From the NCBI RefSeq assembly GCF_900100765.1, contig NZ_FNFO01000003.1:832652-896651 (forward strand): a stretch of DNA of 64,000 nt, read 5' to 3'. Under the pieces are notes generated by a model. That model was not told where the DNA came from, did not search any database, and worked only from the letters and a program-made list of their open reading frames with translations. This stretch comes from Catalinimonas alkaloidigena. Its GTDB lineage: Bacteria > Bacteroidota > Bacteroidia > Cytophagales > Flexibacteraceae. Within the stretch, counting starts at the first letter, position 1; each line of letters starts with the position of its first letter. The position numbers and the translations under genes are program-made. Of the stretch, positions 26,602-36,917 are shown one piece after another.

Positions 26602-28982
26602 CAGAAGTGAAAATTCCAGGTGACCGAAGGGATCAGCGTGCCCAGGACCGACAGACGGTAGGCGCGCGTCTGCGCGTAGTTGTACCGCGTAAAGTAAATC
26701 GAGTAAGGATTTTTGCGGGCGTACAGGTTGTACACGGAAAGGTTCCAGGTACTGTACCGCGGCTGGTCGGGCGCACGGCGGGTATCTTTTTGCAGGGCCA
26801 CGTCCAGCCGGTGATAGGGCGGAATGCGGTCCAGGTTGCGTTGAGAATAGTTGAACACCACCGTCTGGTTCAGGAGGTACTGCCCGTCGGGGAACGTGGT
26901 CGGCCGCCCCGAGGTAAACACGAAGGTGGTGGTCCAGGTCCAGCCCTGCCCGAGCGGATACTGGGTGGTGAGGGCCAGGTTGTGAGGGCGGTCGACGTGC
27001 GCCGGGTAGTACTGCCCGTCATGGATGCGTTGCAGCGCAAACGGGGTCTGCACCGCCACCCACGTCCGGCTGTAGGTATAGCTGAGGTGCCCGGTCAGAT
27101 GCCCCCGGTGTTTCGCCACGCTCAGCTCCACGCCGTAGGCTTGGCCGCGGGCGCGCATCAGGTCCGTTTCGAGCAGCGGATTGAGCAAGAGCCGGGCTCC
27201 GTTGGTGTACTCGACCAGTGAGTGCATCGCTTTGTAATAGACCTCGACCGAAGTCTCGAAAGCGTTCTCGGAGAAATTACGGAAGACACCGACCGCGAAC
27301 TGGTCGGCCGTCTGGGGCGGCAGGTACCGGCTGCTCACCTTCCAGAAATCGACCGGCGAAATGGCCGTGGTGTTCGAGATCAGGTGCAGGTACTGGCGCG
27401 TGCGGTTGTAGCTGGCTTTGACCGAGGCGTCGGGTGTCAGGACGATACTGACCGAGAGGCGGGGTTCCCAGCCGCCGTACCGTTGCATGGGTGCACCGGC
27501 CGCATACAAGGTCGTGTCGGTGAGGGTTTCCCGGCTGCGGGGCCGGTCCGGCTGGTAATGGTAGAGGACGCCGGGACCTATCTGTTGAAACCAGACGTAG
27601 CGAACGCCGCCCCGTGCCGTTACGCGCGACGACAACCGCCACTCTTCGCTGAGGTGGGCAGCCGCTTCGTAGGCTTGCTCCTGCGGCAGGTCCAGCGGAA
27701 TGACATTCGAGGTTTCATGGGTCGGGCGCACCGTGCCGGGTCGAACGGCGTAGTGGGTGCCGGAAAGTCCCCCTTCCACCTGATGCGTTGGTGCGGGCGT
27801 GTAGAGAAAATGCGCAGTGATTTCCTGTTGCTGAATGGTTGCCTGCTGGGTGAACTCGTAGGCTTGGCGCAGTCCGCGCAGCCCCGTGGTGTTGTCGCTG
27901 TGGGTCGCCTGCACGTTGAACAACAGGGCATCGTTCAAAAGGTAATTCCATTGCAGCGAGGCGGCGTTGTTCGTCCCAAAATACAGCGTGTCGCCCGGAA
28001 AGCGAAACGTGTCCAGGCTGCGGTAGTACGACAGCGCGAGGCGGTGATGGGCATTCGGACGGAACAGGAGTTTCCCGTTCAGGTCATAGAAAAAGGCCCG
28101 GCTGTTTCTCACGTCGCCCGGAAACGACTGGAGAATCCAGTTCGGATAGGCGGCACGCCCCCCGACCAGGAACGTAAGCTTTTCGCGCCACAACGGTCCT
28201 TCCACCACCACGCGACTCGCCAGCGGACTGAGGCCCCCCGACACCCGCAGCTTTTCGCCATTGCCCGCCCGCGTGTTTACCAGCAGCAGCGACGATAGCC
28301 GCCCGCCGTACTGCGCCGGGACGCCCGCTTTGTAGAGCGTCGCGTTGTCGACCACGTCAGGATTGATGCCCGTGTACAACCCCAGCAGGTGCGAAGTAGA
28401 GAACAGCGGAGCGCCGTCGAGAAGGACCAGGTTCTGATCGACACGACCACCCCGCACGTTGAACCCACCCGCGCCTTCGCCGACCGTGCTGACGCCCGGT
28501 TGTAGCAGCAGTCCCCGGATCAGGTCCGCCTCCCCGAACACGGCGGGGAGTTTCTTCAGTTCGGCGATGTCCAGGCGCACGCGGCTCATCTCGATTGATT
28601 GGAGGCGTTGCTCCAGCGCCTCGGAGCGCACCACCACCTCCTGTATCTGCTGGATTTTCTCGATCAGGCGAACCTGGAGCAGCGTATCGTCGAGGAGGTA
28701 AAACGCTTCGTAGTGCGTGCGGTACCCGACCGCGGAAAACTGAATCGCCACCTGCCCCACCGGAAGCCGGAGCTGGTACTGGCCACTCGAATCCGTCGTG
28801 GTGCCTACCCGCAGGTTCCGTACGAACACATTCACGCCCGCCAGCGGCTCGCCCGTTATCTGGTCGGTCACAACCCCTTGCAGTAACGCATTGGCCTGCG
28901 CCATTCCTATTGCCAGCGTGCTCAGTGCCAGGCACATGACCGGGCAAAAGAAACGGCGGAAAAGGAGAGCGTGGCGGAACAT
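26601..28982 (-). CDS. TonB-dependent receptor with carboxypeptidase-like N-terminal domain
   Basis: Outer-membrane active transporter of 793 residues. A signal peptide (MFRHALLFRRFFCPVMCLAL...) precedes a CarboxypepD_reg-like domain (VVTDQITGEPLAGVNVFVRN through FSAVGYRTHYEAFYL), a plug (GFNVRGGRVDQNLVLLDGAPLF, GVPAQYGGRLSSLLLV), and a long beta barrel ending in Phe-His-Phe. It probably imports a large substrate through the outer membrane with energy from TonB. The start at 28980-28982 gives the best signal; the frame extends 12 codons further. It heads the kelch/DUF4249 triad. Confidence 0.9.
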   Translation of the reverse strand: MFRHALLFRRFFCPVMCLALSTLAIGMAQANALLQGVVTDQITGEPLAGVNVFVRNLRVGTTTDSSGQYQLRLPVGQVAIQFSAVGYRTHYEAFYLLDDTLLQVRLIEKIQQIQEVVVRSEALEQRLQSIEMSRVRLDIAELKKLPAVFGEADLIRGLLLQPGVSTVGEGAGGFNVRGGRVDQNLVLLDGAPLFSTSHLLGLYTGINPDVVDNATLYKAGVPAQYGGRLSSLLLVNTRAGNGEKLRVSGGLSPLASRVVVEGPLWREKLTFLVGGRAAYPNWILQSFPGDVRNSRAFFYDLNGKLLFRPNAHHRLALSYYRSLDTFRFPGDTLYFGTNNAASLQWNYLLNDALLFNVQATHSDNTTGLRGLRQAYEFTQQATIQQQEITAHFLYTPAPTHQVEGGLSGTHYAVRPGTVRPTHETSNVIPLDLPQEQAYEAAAHLSEEWRLSSRVTARGGVRYVWFQQIGPGVLYHYQPDRPRSRETLTDTTLYAAGAPMQRYGGWEPRLSVSIVLTPDASVKASYNRTRQYLHLISNTTAISPVDFWKVSSRYLPPQTADQFAVGVFRNFSENAFETSVEVYYKAMHSLVEYTNGARLLLNPLLETDLMRARGQAYGVELSVAKHRGHLTGHLSYTYSRTWVAVQTPFALQRIHDGQYYPAHVDRPHNLALTTQYPLGQGWTWTTTFVFTSGRPTTFPDGQYLLNQTVVFNYSQRNLDRIPPYHRLDVALQKDTRRAPDQPRYSTWNLSVYNLYARKNPYSIYFTRYNYAQTRAYRLSVLGTLIPSVTWNFHF

Positions 28983-29273
28983 ATGTACAATATGCTGGAA
29001 AGACGAGAAAGTACCCATCGTCGCAGCACATAACCACGGAAAAAAACGTCAGGTGGGGGGCGACATGGCGTCGACCGGGGACCTGCAGACCGCTTTTAGG
29101 TATTGGGTGAAACGTTTAACCCTAAAGGTGAGCGAAGGGATAGCAGGAGTTGGTGAAAAGGTTCTTGAGTTATCTGGTGGCAAGTCCTGGTGCTTTGTGC
29201 CTATCACCAGCTATCCAAACGCTCTGCCCCCTCTACTCCGCTTCCCATGCTTCACACTTAGCGCTATGCGCTT
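28983..29273. repeat. Intergenic spacer with pyrimidine-rich quasi-repeats (291 bases)
   Basis: Between the TonB receptor start and the first permease stop. The right part (about 29200-29280) holds CTTC/CACTT-type short units like those in the spacers at 31790-31870, 34420-34500 and 36950-37020. No gene is seen; the receptor promoter should lie at the left end but no clear box was found. Confidence 0.45.
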
Positions 29274-31709
29274 TCACTCACTTCGCAGCGCCTCGACGGG
29301 ATTGGCCAGGGCAGCGCGAAGCGTCTGGACACTGACGGTAAGGCCCGCGATCAACAACAGCGCTAGGAGTGGTGCCAGGAACAGCCAGCCGCTCAGTTCC
29401 GTGCGGAAGGCGTACTGATCCAGCCACTGTCGCGCCAAATACCAGCCGAGCGGAATCGCGACGAGGTTCGCGACCACGACGAGGCGGAGGTAGTCTTTCG
29501 ACAAAAGCCCCAGCAGGCTACTTACCGAGGCGCCCAGCACTTTGCGGATGCCGATCTCTTTGGTGCGTTGCTGCGCCGTATAGGCCGAAAGTCCGAACAG
29601 ACCCAGGCAGCCGATCAGCATGGCCAGCCCCGCGAAGCTGCCGAATAAGGTATAGGTCCGCTCGTCGGCCCGGTACTGTTGCGCGTAGAACGCATCCAGG
29701 AAGAAGTACTCGAACGGCGAATCCGGATAGAGTTGCTTGAACGTCGACTCGACCTTGGCCAGCGTGCGCGGCATGTTGCGCGTCTGCGTATGGATGGTGT
29801 AAAAATTGCCGAAATCGCCCCCGCCCGGTCGGTAGAGGGTCGGAGGAATCGGCTGCGCGGGTGATTGATGATGATAATCGTTCAACACACCCACGATGAT
29901 GGGGTGCTGATCGCCGGTTTCCAGCGTTTGGCCCACGGCCGCCTCGGGGGACGCGAAGCCAAAGAGCGTTACGGCGGACGCGTTGAGCATCGCCGGGTAG
30001 GGGCGTTGCAATGTATCGGTGGGTAAAAAGGTGCGCCCGGCCAGCAGTTCCAGTTGGTAGACCTCGACAAAATCGCCGTCGATCATCAGAAACGTCACGC
30101 TGCCCGGCGCATCTTGTCCGGGGCGGTGGTACTGATCGGTCCGCCAGTAAATCTCCCGGCCCGGCACGTCGCCGCTGAGCGCAATCCCGGCGATGTCGGG
30201 TTCGGGCGCCAAGGCCTGTTTGAACTGACCTTGCCCCGACAAATAAGCGGGTGCCTGCACCACCAGTTGCTGGGAAAGGTCAAGGCCCAGGTCGCGCTGT
30301 TGCATAAAGCGAAGCTGGCGAGCCGCCGTAAGGGTGGCGATGATCAACAAGACCGACGCGGCGAATTGAAAGACAACAAGCCCCTGCCGCAGTCCTTGCC
30401 GCTGAGCCGTCGCCGCGCTGCCGAGGGTTCCCTTGAGTACCACCGCCGGACGGAAGCCGGACAAGACAAACGCCGGATAAAGCCCCGCCCCCAGACTCCC
30501 TACGACAATGAGCATGGCCAATAGAAACCAGAACGGAGGCCAGTGGGTCAGGGCGAAGGCAGGCGGCATTTCCGTAAGCGTTTGCCCGAAATACGGTTGC
30601 AGGAGTTGGAAGAGCGTCAGGGCCAGCCCGGCGCTTATCACATTGAGCAGAAACGACTCGGTGAGGAACTGGGCAACGAGCTGAAGGCGAGAGGCCCCCG
30701 CCGTTTTTCGCACGCCGACCTCCCGGGCCCGCCGCACGGCCCGTGCCGTCGAGAGGTTCACGTAGTTGATGCCCGCCATGAGCAGAATCAGCAAGCCAAT
30801 GCCCATCAGCACGTAGAGCGTCTGCCCGGAGAGGGTCGGATTCGGCTCGTCGCCCCAGCCGGGTTGCAGGTGAATGGTGGTGACGGGCTGCAACGTGTAA
30901 TGCACCGCCCGCTGATTTTCGCGGAGGCGGGCACCGATTTGTTCCTCGGTCCAGGCGGCCAATTGAGTTTCCAGCGTCGCGGGGTTGGCCGTGGGGCGAA
31001 GACGCACGTAGGTGAACAGGTTGTCCCAGTCCCAGTTGTCGTCCACTTCGGGGCTCATGAATTGATGAATCGTGACGTACGACATCAGAATGTCCGGGCG
31101 GAGGTGCGCATTGACGGGAACATCGGCGTAGACACCCTTGACAGTAAATTGCGCGGAGCCGTCGATGTTCGAACTGTTGAGTTGAATTGACTGATTGAGC
31201 GGATTTTCCTTACCAAACAGTGCACGGGCGACGCGTGCGGAGATCACCACCGTCATCGGTGCTTGCAGCCCTTCGGCCGGATCGCCCGCCAGCACCGGAT
31301 AGGCAAACACCGACCAGAAACCCGGATCGGTTGCGTAGATTTCTTCCACACGCGTCGAAGGAACGACTTCCGTCGCGGTGGTGGGGGTAACCGGGCGGTT
31401 CACGATGGCATCTCCGAAAATAGCTACGCGCGTAAACGCTTCTATTTCAGAATATTCCCGTTGCAGAAGAGCCGGTGGCGTACGCACCGTCTTCCGATCG
31501 CGCTGTTGATTCGTAAACGTCTCGGCATTGATGCGGTAGAGCTGCGCAGCATCAGGATAAAATCGGTCGTAGCTCCGCTCGTAGCGCACGTACTGATAAA
31601 TCAACAGAAACGCCGCCATGCCCACGGCCAGTCCCATGCCATTGAGAAGAGAAAAGGCCGGGCTCCGACGAAGGTTCCGCCAGGCGATCAGAAGGTAGTT
31701 GCGGATCAT
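29274..31709 (-). CDS. Double-FtsX ABC permease, paralogue 1
   Basis: An 811-residue permease with two fused MacB_PCD/FtsX modules. It starts MIRNYLLIAWRNLRRSPAFS at the ATG 31707-31709, has an N-terminal TM, an extracytoplasmic MacB_PCD domain, three TMs around residues 285-435 (YVNLSTARAVRRAREVGVRK is the cytoplasmic coupling loop), then a second PCD and a second three-TM block near the end (AYTAQQRTKEIGIRKVLGAS), ending NPVEALRSE. This is the type found next to MacB-like ATPases; here the ATPase is absent. It probably moves a hydrophobic or surface molecule outward or works as a mechanotransmission permease; its substrate is unknown. Confidence 0.88.
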   Translation of the reverse strand: MIRNYLLIAWRNLRRSPAFSLLNGMGLAVGMAAFLLIYQYVRYERSYDRFYPDAAQLYRINAETFTNQQRDRKTVRTPPALLQREYSEIEAFTRVAIFGDAIVNRPVTPTTATEVVPSTRVEEIYATDPGFWSVFAYPVLAGDPAEGLQAPMTVVISARVARALFGKENPLNQSIQLNSSNIDGSAQFTVKGVYADVPVNAHLRPDILMSYVTIHQFMSPEVDDNWDWDNLFTYVRLRPTANPATLETQLAAWTEEQIGARLRENQRAVHYTLQPVTTIHLQPGWGDEPNPTLSGQTLYVLMGIGLLILLMAGINYVNLSTARAVRRAREVGVRKTAGASRLQLVAQFLTESFLLNVISAGLALTLFQLLQPYFGQTLTEMPPAFALTHWPPFWFLLAMLIVVGSLGAGLYPAFVLSGFRPAVVLKGTLGSAATAQRQGLRQGLVVFQFAASVLLIIATLTAARQLRFMQQRDLGLDLSQQLVVQAPAYLSGQGQFKQALAPEPDIAGIALSGDVPGREIYWRTDQYHRPGQDAPGSVTFLMIDGDFVEVYQLELLAGRTFLPTDTLQRPYPAMLNASAVTLFGFASPEAAVGQTLETGDQHPIIVGVLNDYHHQSPAQPIPPTLYRPGGGDFGNFYTIHTQTRNMPRTLAKVESTFKQLYPDSPFEYFFLDAFYAQQYRADERTYTLFGSFAGLAMLIGCLGLFGLSAYTAQQRTKEIGIRKVLGASVSSLLGLLSKDYLRLVVVANLVAIPLGWYLARQWLDQYAFRTELSGWLFLAPLLALLLIAGLTVSVQTLRAALANPVEALRSE

Positions 31710-31880
31710 GGTGTTTTGGTTGATTGGGTTCAAAGCTTAAAGCTCAAAGTTTAAAGAGGGCCTTATTCTCCAATGAAAAGAAGAGCCTTGACAAGATGAC
31801 CTTACTTCGCACTTCCTACTTCCTGCTTCACGCTCTGCGCTCTGCGTTTTATTCAATGATTCTATAATTCAGTCATTCTA
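31710..31880. repeat. Spacer between permease paralogues 1 and 2, with AT and pyrimidine quasi-repeats
   Basis: Contains TTAAAGCTCAAAGTTTAAAGAG-like units (about 31731-31757) and a C/T-rich stretch near 31800-31860. AAAGTTTAAAGAG recurs in the next spacer at about 34370-34382. Confidence 0.5.
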
Positions 31881-34328
31881 TTATTCACTGCGCAGGCTGT
31901 CCACCGGGTTGGCCGAAGCGGCCCGTAGCGTTTGCCCGCTGATGGCCAGTCCGGCGATCAACAGAATGAACAGCAACGGCAGCCCGAAGAGCCAGCCGTT
32001 TATCCCCACGTGGAACGCGTACTCCTGCAACCAGCGCCGGATCAGGAAATAGGCCAGCGGCAGGGCCAGCAGATTGGCCAGGAGGATCAGGCGCACAAAG
32101 TCTTGAGAGAGAAGCAAAACCAGTTGCCCCAGCGAAGCGCCCAGCACCTTTCGGACGCCGATCTCTTTGGTGCGCTGCACGAGCGTCACCGACACCAGCC
32201 CGAACAAGCCCAGGCAGGCGACGAAGATGGCAAGCCCCGTAAAGAGCTGAAACACCTGTCCGAACACCCGGTCGTTGCGGTATTGGCGCGCGAAGCTTTC
32301 GTCCAGGAACGTGTAATCGAACGGATTGCCCGGGAAAAACTCCGCGTGGAGCGCTTCGATCGACGCCAGCGTCTGCGGCAGCCCCTGCGCCTGTACTTTG
32401 ATGGAAATGGGACTGCCGGTGGAGAGCATGGGAAACAGCACCAGGGGCTCAATCGGATGGTGCAGCGACTGCTGATGGAAGTCGTCCACCACGCCTACCA
32501 CGTCCCACTCTTTGTCGAAAACGACGATTTTTTGCCCGAGGGCTGCCTGCGGTGAGGCAAAGCCGAGCAACCGAACTGCGGCCCGGTTGAGTTGGGCCAC
32601 GTGGAGCTGATTGAAGTCAGGATGGTAGTCGGAAGCCTGAAACGAACGTCCCGCCATTTGTTTGACGCCATACAATTCCTGGTAATCGTGATCTATCCCC
32701 ATGTTGCTGAGCGTGAATTTTACCGACTCGTCGGCCCCGGCCACGCGTGCGTTGAACGTCCGCGCCATGCGGTCGCCGGGTGCCCGCTGTGAACTGGCCG
32801 CCGCCAAGATGGACGGCTGGCGACGCAGCGCATCCTTAAAGTGGTTGACCCGATCAATGAAGGTAGAATCAAATGCCTCGAAACGCGGTCCCGGAATGAC
32901 CAGCACCTGATCCAGCCGCAGTCCCAATTCCTGCCGTTGCATGTACTGCATCTGCTGGTAGACCGTGCACGAACCGGCAATCAACAGGACGGAGGCCGCA
33001 AACTGCCCGACTACCAGGGCTTTTTGCAGAAACGAGCCCCGTGCCGATGCGGTAAACCGGCCCTTCAGCACCAGCACCGGAGCGGTGGCAGAGAGCACAA
33101 AGGCCGGATAAAATCCGGATGCCACACTGCCCACGACCAACGTAGCCAACAGCACGAAAGGGGTGACCAGGCCGCCGTAACCGCCACCCAGCAGCAAACC
33201 GAGCGAAAGTGCGCGGTCCAGCAGTTGGTTGAAAGGTGATTGCAACGCCTGCACGAGGGTGACGGCCAGGCAGAAGGCAAGCAGATTGGTCAGCAGTGCT
33301 TCGGCCAGAAACTGCCCGATCAGTTGTTGCCGCTGTGCCCCGATCACCTTCCGGATGCCCACTTCCCGGGCGCGTTCCAGCGAGCGGGCGGTGGTGAGGT
33401 TCACGTAGTTGACCCAGGCAATGACCAGAATAAGCAGAGCGATGACCAGCAGGCCCCAGACCATCGTCCCGTTGCCCACCACCCCGATTTCGTATTCGAA
33501 GTCGGAGTGCAGGTGTGCCTGCAAAAGAGGTTGCAGGTAGAATTTTTCGACGCTGCCCGATACCTCGTCTCCGTGGAAATGGCGCTCGCTGAAGGCTTCC
33601 AGTGGCGCTTGGAGCGAACCGGGTTCCGTACCGGGTTTGAGCCGGACGTACTGATAAAAGTCTGACCAGCGCCAGGCGTTAGTGCCTTCGGCCGAGAAGG
33701 CAGGATTCGACGAAAAGGAGATCAGCAGGTCAAACGGCAGGTGTGCGTTCTCCGGCAGGTCGGGCATAATGCCCGTGATGCGGAGGGGTTCTTCTTCGTT
33801 TTCCAGCACCAGAAGCTGATTCAGGAGTTGGTCCGGCGTCTGCGCTTTCCCGAAAAGGGTGGCGGCCCAGGTTTCGGTCAGAACGCACGTGTTAGGCTCC
33901 ACGAGAGCCGTGGCCGGATCGCCCGCCAGCAAGGAATAAGAAAAGAACGGTAGAAAATGCTCATCCACCATCAGTATCTCCGGTACGGTCTGCAGTGCTT
34001 CGTTCCGGCGCACCACGCCTTCGCCCAGCGGAAACAGGCGTGTGTACGCTTCTACCGCGTCCAGCTCTTCCGCCAGCGCCGGGCCCACCGGCGAATACGT
34101 AATGGTGCCGTGTTGCACGAGTTCGCCCTGTTGGTACCGGTCGTTCACCACTCGGTAGATCCGCTCGGCGTTCGGGTAAAAACGGTCGAAGCTCCATTCG
34201 AAGCTGACGTATTGCAGAATGAGCAGGCAGGCGGCAATGCCTACGGCTAGGCCCAGCACGTTGATGAGCGAGAAGACCTTGTTCTTCTTCAGGTTCCGCC
34301 AGGCGATCAGAAGGTAGTTACGGGCCAT
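31881..34328 (-). CDS. Double-FtsX ABC permease, paralogue 2
   Basis: An 815-residue paralogue. The start MARNYLLIAWRNLKKNKVFS is nearly identical to the others. Two MacB_PCD/FtsX modules: the first coupling loop is VNYVNLTTARSLERAREVGIRKVIGA, the second is VTLVQRTKEIGVRKVLGASLGQ, and the last residues are ANPVDSLRSE. The TM blocks lie at about residues 285-430 and 675-800. The proteins differ mainly in the two extracytoplasmic domains, which would carry substrate or partner specificity. It is separated from the next copy by a 162-base spacer. Confidence 0.88.
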   Translation of the reverse strand: MARNYLLIAWRNLKKNKVFSLINVLGLAVGIAACLLILQYVSFEWSFDRFYPNAERIYRVVNDRYQQGELVQHGTITYSPVGPALAEELDAVEAYTRLFPLGEGVVRRNEALQTVPEILMVDEHFLPFFSYSLLAGDPATALVEPNTCVLTETWAATLFGKAQTPDQLLNQLLVLENEEEPLRITGIMPDLPENAHLPFDLLISFSSNPAFSAEGTNAWRWSDFYQYVRLKPGTEPGSLQAPLEAFSERHFHGDEVSGSVEKFYLQPLLQAHLHSDFEYEIGVVGNGTMVWGLLVIALLILVIAWVNYVNLTTARSLERAREVGIRKVIGAQRQQLIGQFLAEALLTNLLAFCLAVTLVQALQSPFNQLLDRALSLGLLLGGGYGGLVTPFVLLATLVVGSVASGFYPAFVLSATAPVLVLKGRFTASARGSFLQKALVVGQFAASVLLIAGSCTVYQQMQYMQRQELGLRLDQVLVIPGPRFEAFDSTFIDRVNHFKDALRRQPSILAAASSQRAPGDRMARTFNARVAGADESVKFTLSNMGIDHDYQELYGVKQMAGRSFQASDYHPDFNQLHVAQLNRAAVRLLGFASPQAALGQKIVVFDKEWDVVGVVDDFHQQSLHHPIEPLVLFPMLSTGSPISIKVQAQGLPQTLASIEALHAEFFPGNPFDYTFLDESFARQYRNDRVFGQVFQLFTGLAIFVACLGLFGLVSVTLVQRTKEIGVRKVLGASLGQLVLLLSQDFVRLILLANLLALPLAYFLIRRWLQEYAFHVGINGWLFGLPLLFILLIAGLAISGQTLRAASANPVDSLRSE

Positions 34329-34490
34329 GGTTCTGGTTGATTGAGTTAAGAGTTAAAGTTCAGAGCTTAAAGTTTAAAGAGCGCCAGGGCATCGCTTGAG
34401 TGAGTGGCAGGTCGCAGGTTGTAAGTCCTTGTACTTCGTTCCTTTACCAGCGATCAAAACGCTCTACTCTCTGTCCTTTGCGCCCCGCGC
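34329..34490. repeat. Spacer between permease paralogues 2 and 3 with quasi-repeats
   Basis: Contains GAGCTTAAAGTTTAAAGAG (about 34365-34382) and a C/T-rich stretch around 34430-34500 with 'CTTTGCG' and 'CTTACTCACTTCGCA' units similar to the other spacers. No promoter box is convincing. Confidence 0.5.
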
Positions 34491-36917
34491 TTACTCACTT
34501 CGCAACGAATCTGCCGGGTTGACCAGGGCGGTCTTCACGGTTTGGACGCTAACGGTGAGCAGCGCAATGAAGAAGACGAGCAACGACGGCACGAGAAATA
34601 GCCCAAGGCTGATGTCGATACGAAAAGGGTAATTTGCTAACCACGTTCGGATGCCCCAGTAGGCCAGGGGCCAGGCTACGAGGTTCGCCAGCAAAAGCAG
34701 CTTTGCGAAATCTTTGGTCAGGAGCAGAAGGAGCGTGGAAAACGGCGCGCCCAGAATTTTGCGTACACTCATCTCTTTGGCGCGTTGAGACGTAGCGAGC
34801 AGCGAAAGCCCCCATAGGCCCAGGCACGCAATGCCGATTGCCAGCACCGTAAACACCCCGAAGACCCACCCGAAACGCTGATCGGCCCGGTACTGGGCAT
34901 CGAAATAATCGTCCAGAAAGAAATAGTCGAACGGATTTCCCGGAAACGCGTTTTGCCAGGCCGCTTCCAGTTGATCGATGTTTTCCTGCACCGTGTGCGG
35001 GCGGCCGTCGGTCCGCATCTTGATCGCGAAGTACCCGATCTGATCCGTGGGGTCGGGACCGTAGTACAGCACCATCGGTTTGTGGGAGGACTTGAGGGAT
35101 TGCTGGTGAAAGTTTTTGACGACCCCGACCACCGTAATCAACGACCAGGAATTGCTGGCGATGGTTTGGCCGACGGCCTCTTCGGGATGTTGAAATCCGA
35201 TGGCCCGGGCGGCTTCTTCGTTCAAGAGGGCCGTTTCGTGGGGCGGGTCTAGCTGCGGAGAGAAATTCCGACCGGCCAGTAGTTGCAGTGCAAACGCGTC
35301 GACGAACGACTGGTCGATGCCGACGTTGTAGAACTGCACCCCTTCGGTGGCAGGCGTCCCCGCTTTGCGCAGGCCCCCGTGGATGATGTTGTCGGGTTTG
35401 GCGGGAATGCTCGTGGTATAGACCACCGACGAGAAGGCAGCATGGTTTTCTAACTCGTCCTTAAAACGCTGGGCCTGAGTGGCGTATGCAGTGTCTACCA
35501 CATCGGGGGTGGTCAGCACCAAGAGTTGGTTGAGGTCCATGCCCAGCGGCTGATGGCGCATAAAATGCAACTGGCGGGCGACAACGAAGGTGCCGGCGAT
35601 CAGCAACAGGGACGTGGTGAACTGAAAGACGACGAGTCCCTGCCGCAACCGATAGCCGCGCCCGCGGTGGTAGATCTTACCTTTGAGTACTGCCATAGGG
35701 CGGAACGAAGAAAGCACCCAGGCCGGGTAGAGCGCCGCACCGACAGTGCCCAGCCCGAAAAAAGCAATGACCAGCAATTCAACCGGAAAGGGCAACCCCC
35801 GCAGCGGTTTACCGGTCAGTTGTGCAAAATAAGGTTGCAGTAATTGAAACAAGGTCAGCGCCAGGACCATGCTCAGCGCGTTGAGCAGCACGGATTCCAG
35901 CACAAACTGCTGCACTAGTTGCGTGCGACTGGCCCCCGCGACTTTCCGGACACCGATTTCCTGAGCCCTTTCCAGGGCGCGTGCGGTCGAAAGGTTCACG
36001 TAATTCATCCAGGCAATCAACATCAGGAACAGCGCAATGGCCAGCAGCAGGTACACGGCGTTCCCGTTGCCGTTCACCCGGATTTCCTGCACCATGTCTG
36101 AATAGAGATAAATATCGCGCAGCGGCTGTAACGCGAATGCGATCTGCAACTGCGGCATGTGAACGTACCGCTCCACAAAGGCCGGGAACTTGGCCGCCAG
36201 TTGGTCGGGGTCGGTGCCGGGTTGGAGGAGGAGGTAGGTGTAAAACAACGCTGATTCCCAGTCGTGGTCGGCCCCGGTTTCCCCCATGATGGAGGGCAGT
36301 GTAGCGTGCGAAAACAGGAAGTCGACTTGCAGGTGAGAGTTTTCGGACAGATCGTCAAAGACGCCCTGAACAGTGAACGGAAGCGTGTGAGTCCCTTCCT
36401 GGGCGACGAGCGTTTTGCCCACGGGATCTTCTTCGCCAAAATAGCGCCGTGCCGCCGAAGCAGAAAGCAGACCCGTAGAGGGCTGTTCCAGCAAATGACC
36501 GGTTGCACCGGGCTGTACCCGAAAGGTGAAAAGCCGTAGCACCGACGGGTCGGCAAAGAAAACACGGCGTTCGTTGAAGACGATCGCATCGTGGGTCAGG
36601 GCCAGCGTGCCGTTAATGGGCCAGAGGCGCGCATACTCCGCTACTTCGGGAAAGTCTTTTTTGAGTGCTGGCCCCGCCGCCGAAAAAACTTTGGGTACCT
36701 GCACATCGAGCTGGCCGTTTTTGTACCCACTGACGGTGACGCGATACACCTGATCCGCGTTTTCGTGAAAGGCATCGTAGCTCAATTCGAAGCTGACGTA
36801 TTGCAAAATCAACAGACACGCGGCCATGCCTACAGCCAACCCGGCAATGTTGATGAGCGAGAACACCTTATTTTTCTTCAGGTTCCGCCAGGCGATAAGA
36901 AGGTAGTTGCGGGTCAT
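34491..36917 (-). CDS. Double-FtsX ABC permease, paralogue 3
   Basis: An 808-residue paralogue that starts MTRNYLLIAWRNLKKNKVFS and ends VNPADSLRSE. Two modules as in its neighbours: first coupling loop NYVNLSTARALERAQEIGVRK, second SQRAKEMSVRKILGAPFSTL. The extracytoplasmic domains are different from those of paralogues 1, 2 and 4 (for example FERRVFFADPSVLRLFTFRV-type strands). The N-terminal TM and its cytoplasmic start are nearly identical in all four, as if kept by gene conversion or by a shared binding partner. Confidence 0.88.
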   Translation of the reverse strand: MTRNYLLIAWRNLKKNKVFSLINIAGLAVGMAACLLILQYVSFELSYDAFHENADQVYRVTVSGYKNGQLDVQVPKVFSAAGPALKKDFPEVAEYARLWPINGTLALTHDAIVFNERRVFFADPSVLRLFTFRVQPGATGHLLEQPSTGLLSASAARRYFGEEDPVGKTLVAQEGTHTLPFTVQGVFDDLSENSHLQVDFLFSHATLPSIMGETGADHDWESALFYTYLLLQPGTDPDQLAAKFPAFVERYVHMPQLQIAFALQPLRDIYLYSDMVQEIRVNGNGNAVYLLLAIALFLMLIAWMNYVNLSTARALERAQEIGVRKVAGASRTQLVQQFVLESVLLNALSMVLALTLFQLLQPYFAQLTGKPLRGLPFPVELLVIAFFGLGTVGAALYPAWVLSSFRPMAVLKGKIYHRGRGYRLRQGLVVFQFTTSLLLIAGTFVVARQLHFMRHQPLGMDLNQLLVLTTPDVVDTAYATQAQRFKDELENHAAFSSVVYTTSIPAKPDNIIHGGLRKAGTPATEGVQFYNVGIDQSFVDAFALQLLAGRNFSPQLDPPHETALLNEEAARAIGFQHPEEAVGQTIASNSWSLITVVGVVKNFHQQSLKSSHKPMVLYYGPDPTDQIGYFAIKMRTDGRPHTVQENIDQLEAAWQNAFPGNPFDYFFLDDYFDAQYRADQRFGWVFGVFTVLAIGIACLGLWGLSLLATSQRAKEMSVRKILGAPFSTLLLLLTKDFAKLLLLANLVAWPLAYWGIRTWLANYPFRIDISLGLFLVPSLLVFFIALLTVSVQTVKTALVNPADSLRSE

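Noticed and set aside
27222..28298. Open frame antisense to the TonB receptor (358 codons)
   Set aside because: Composition and lack of motifs show it is a shadow of the receptor.
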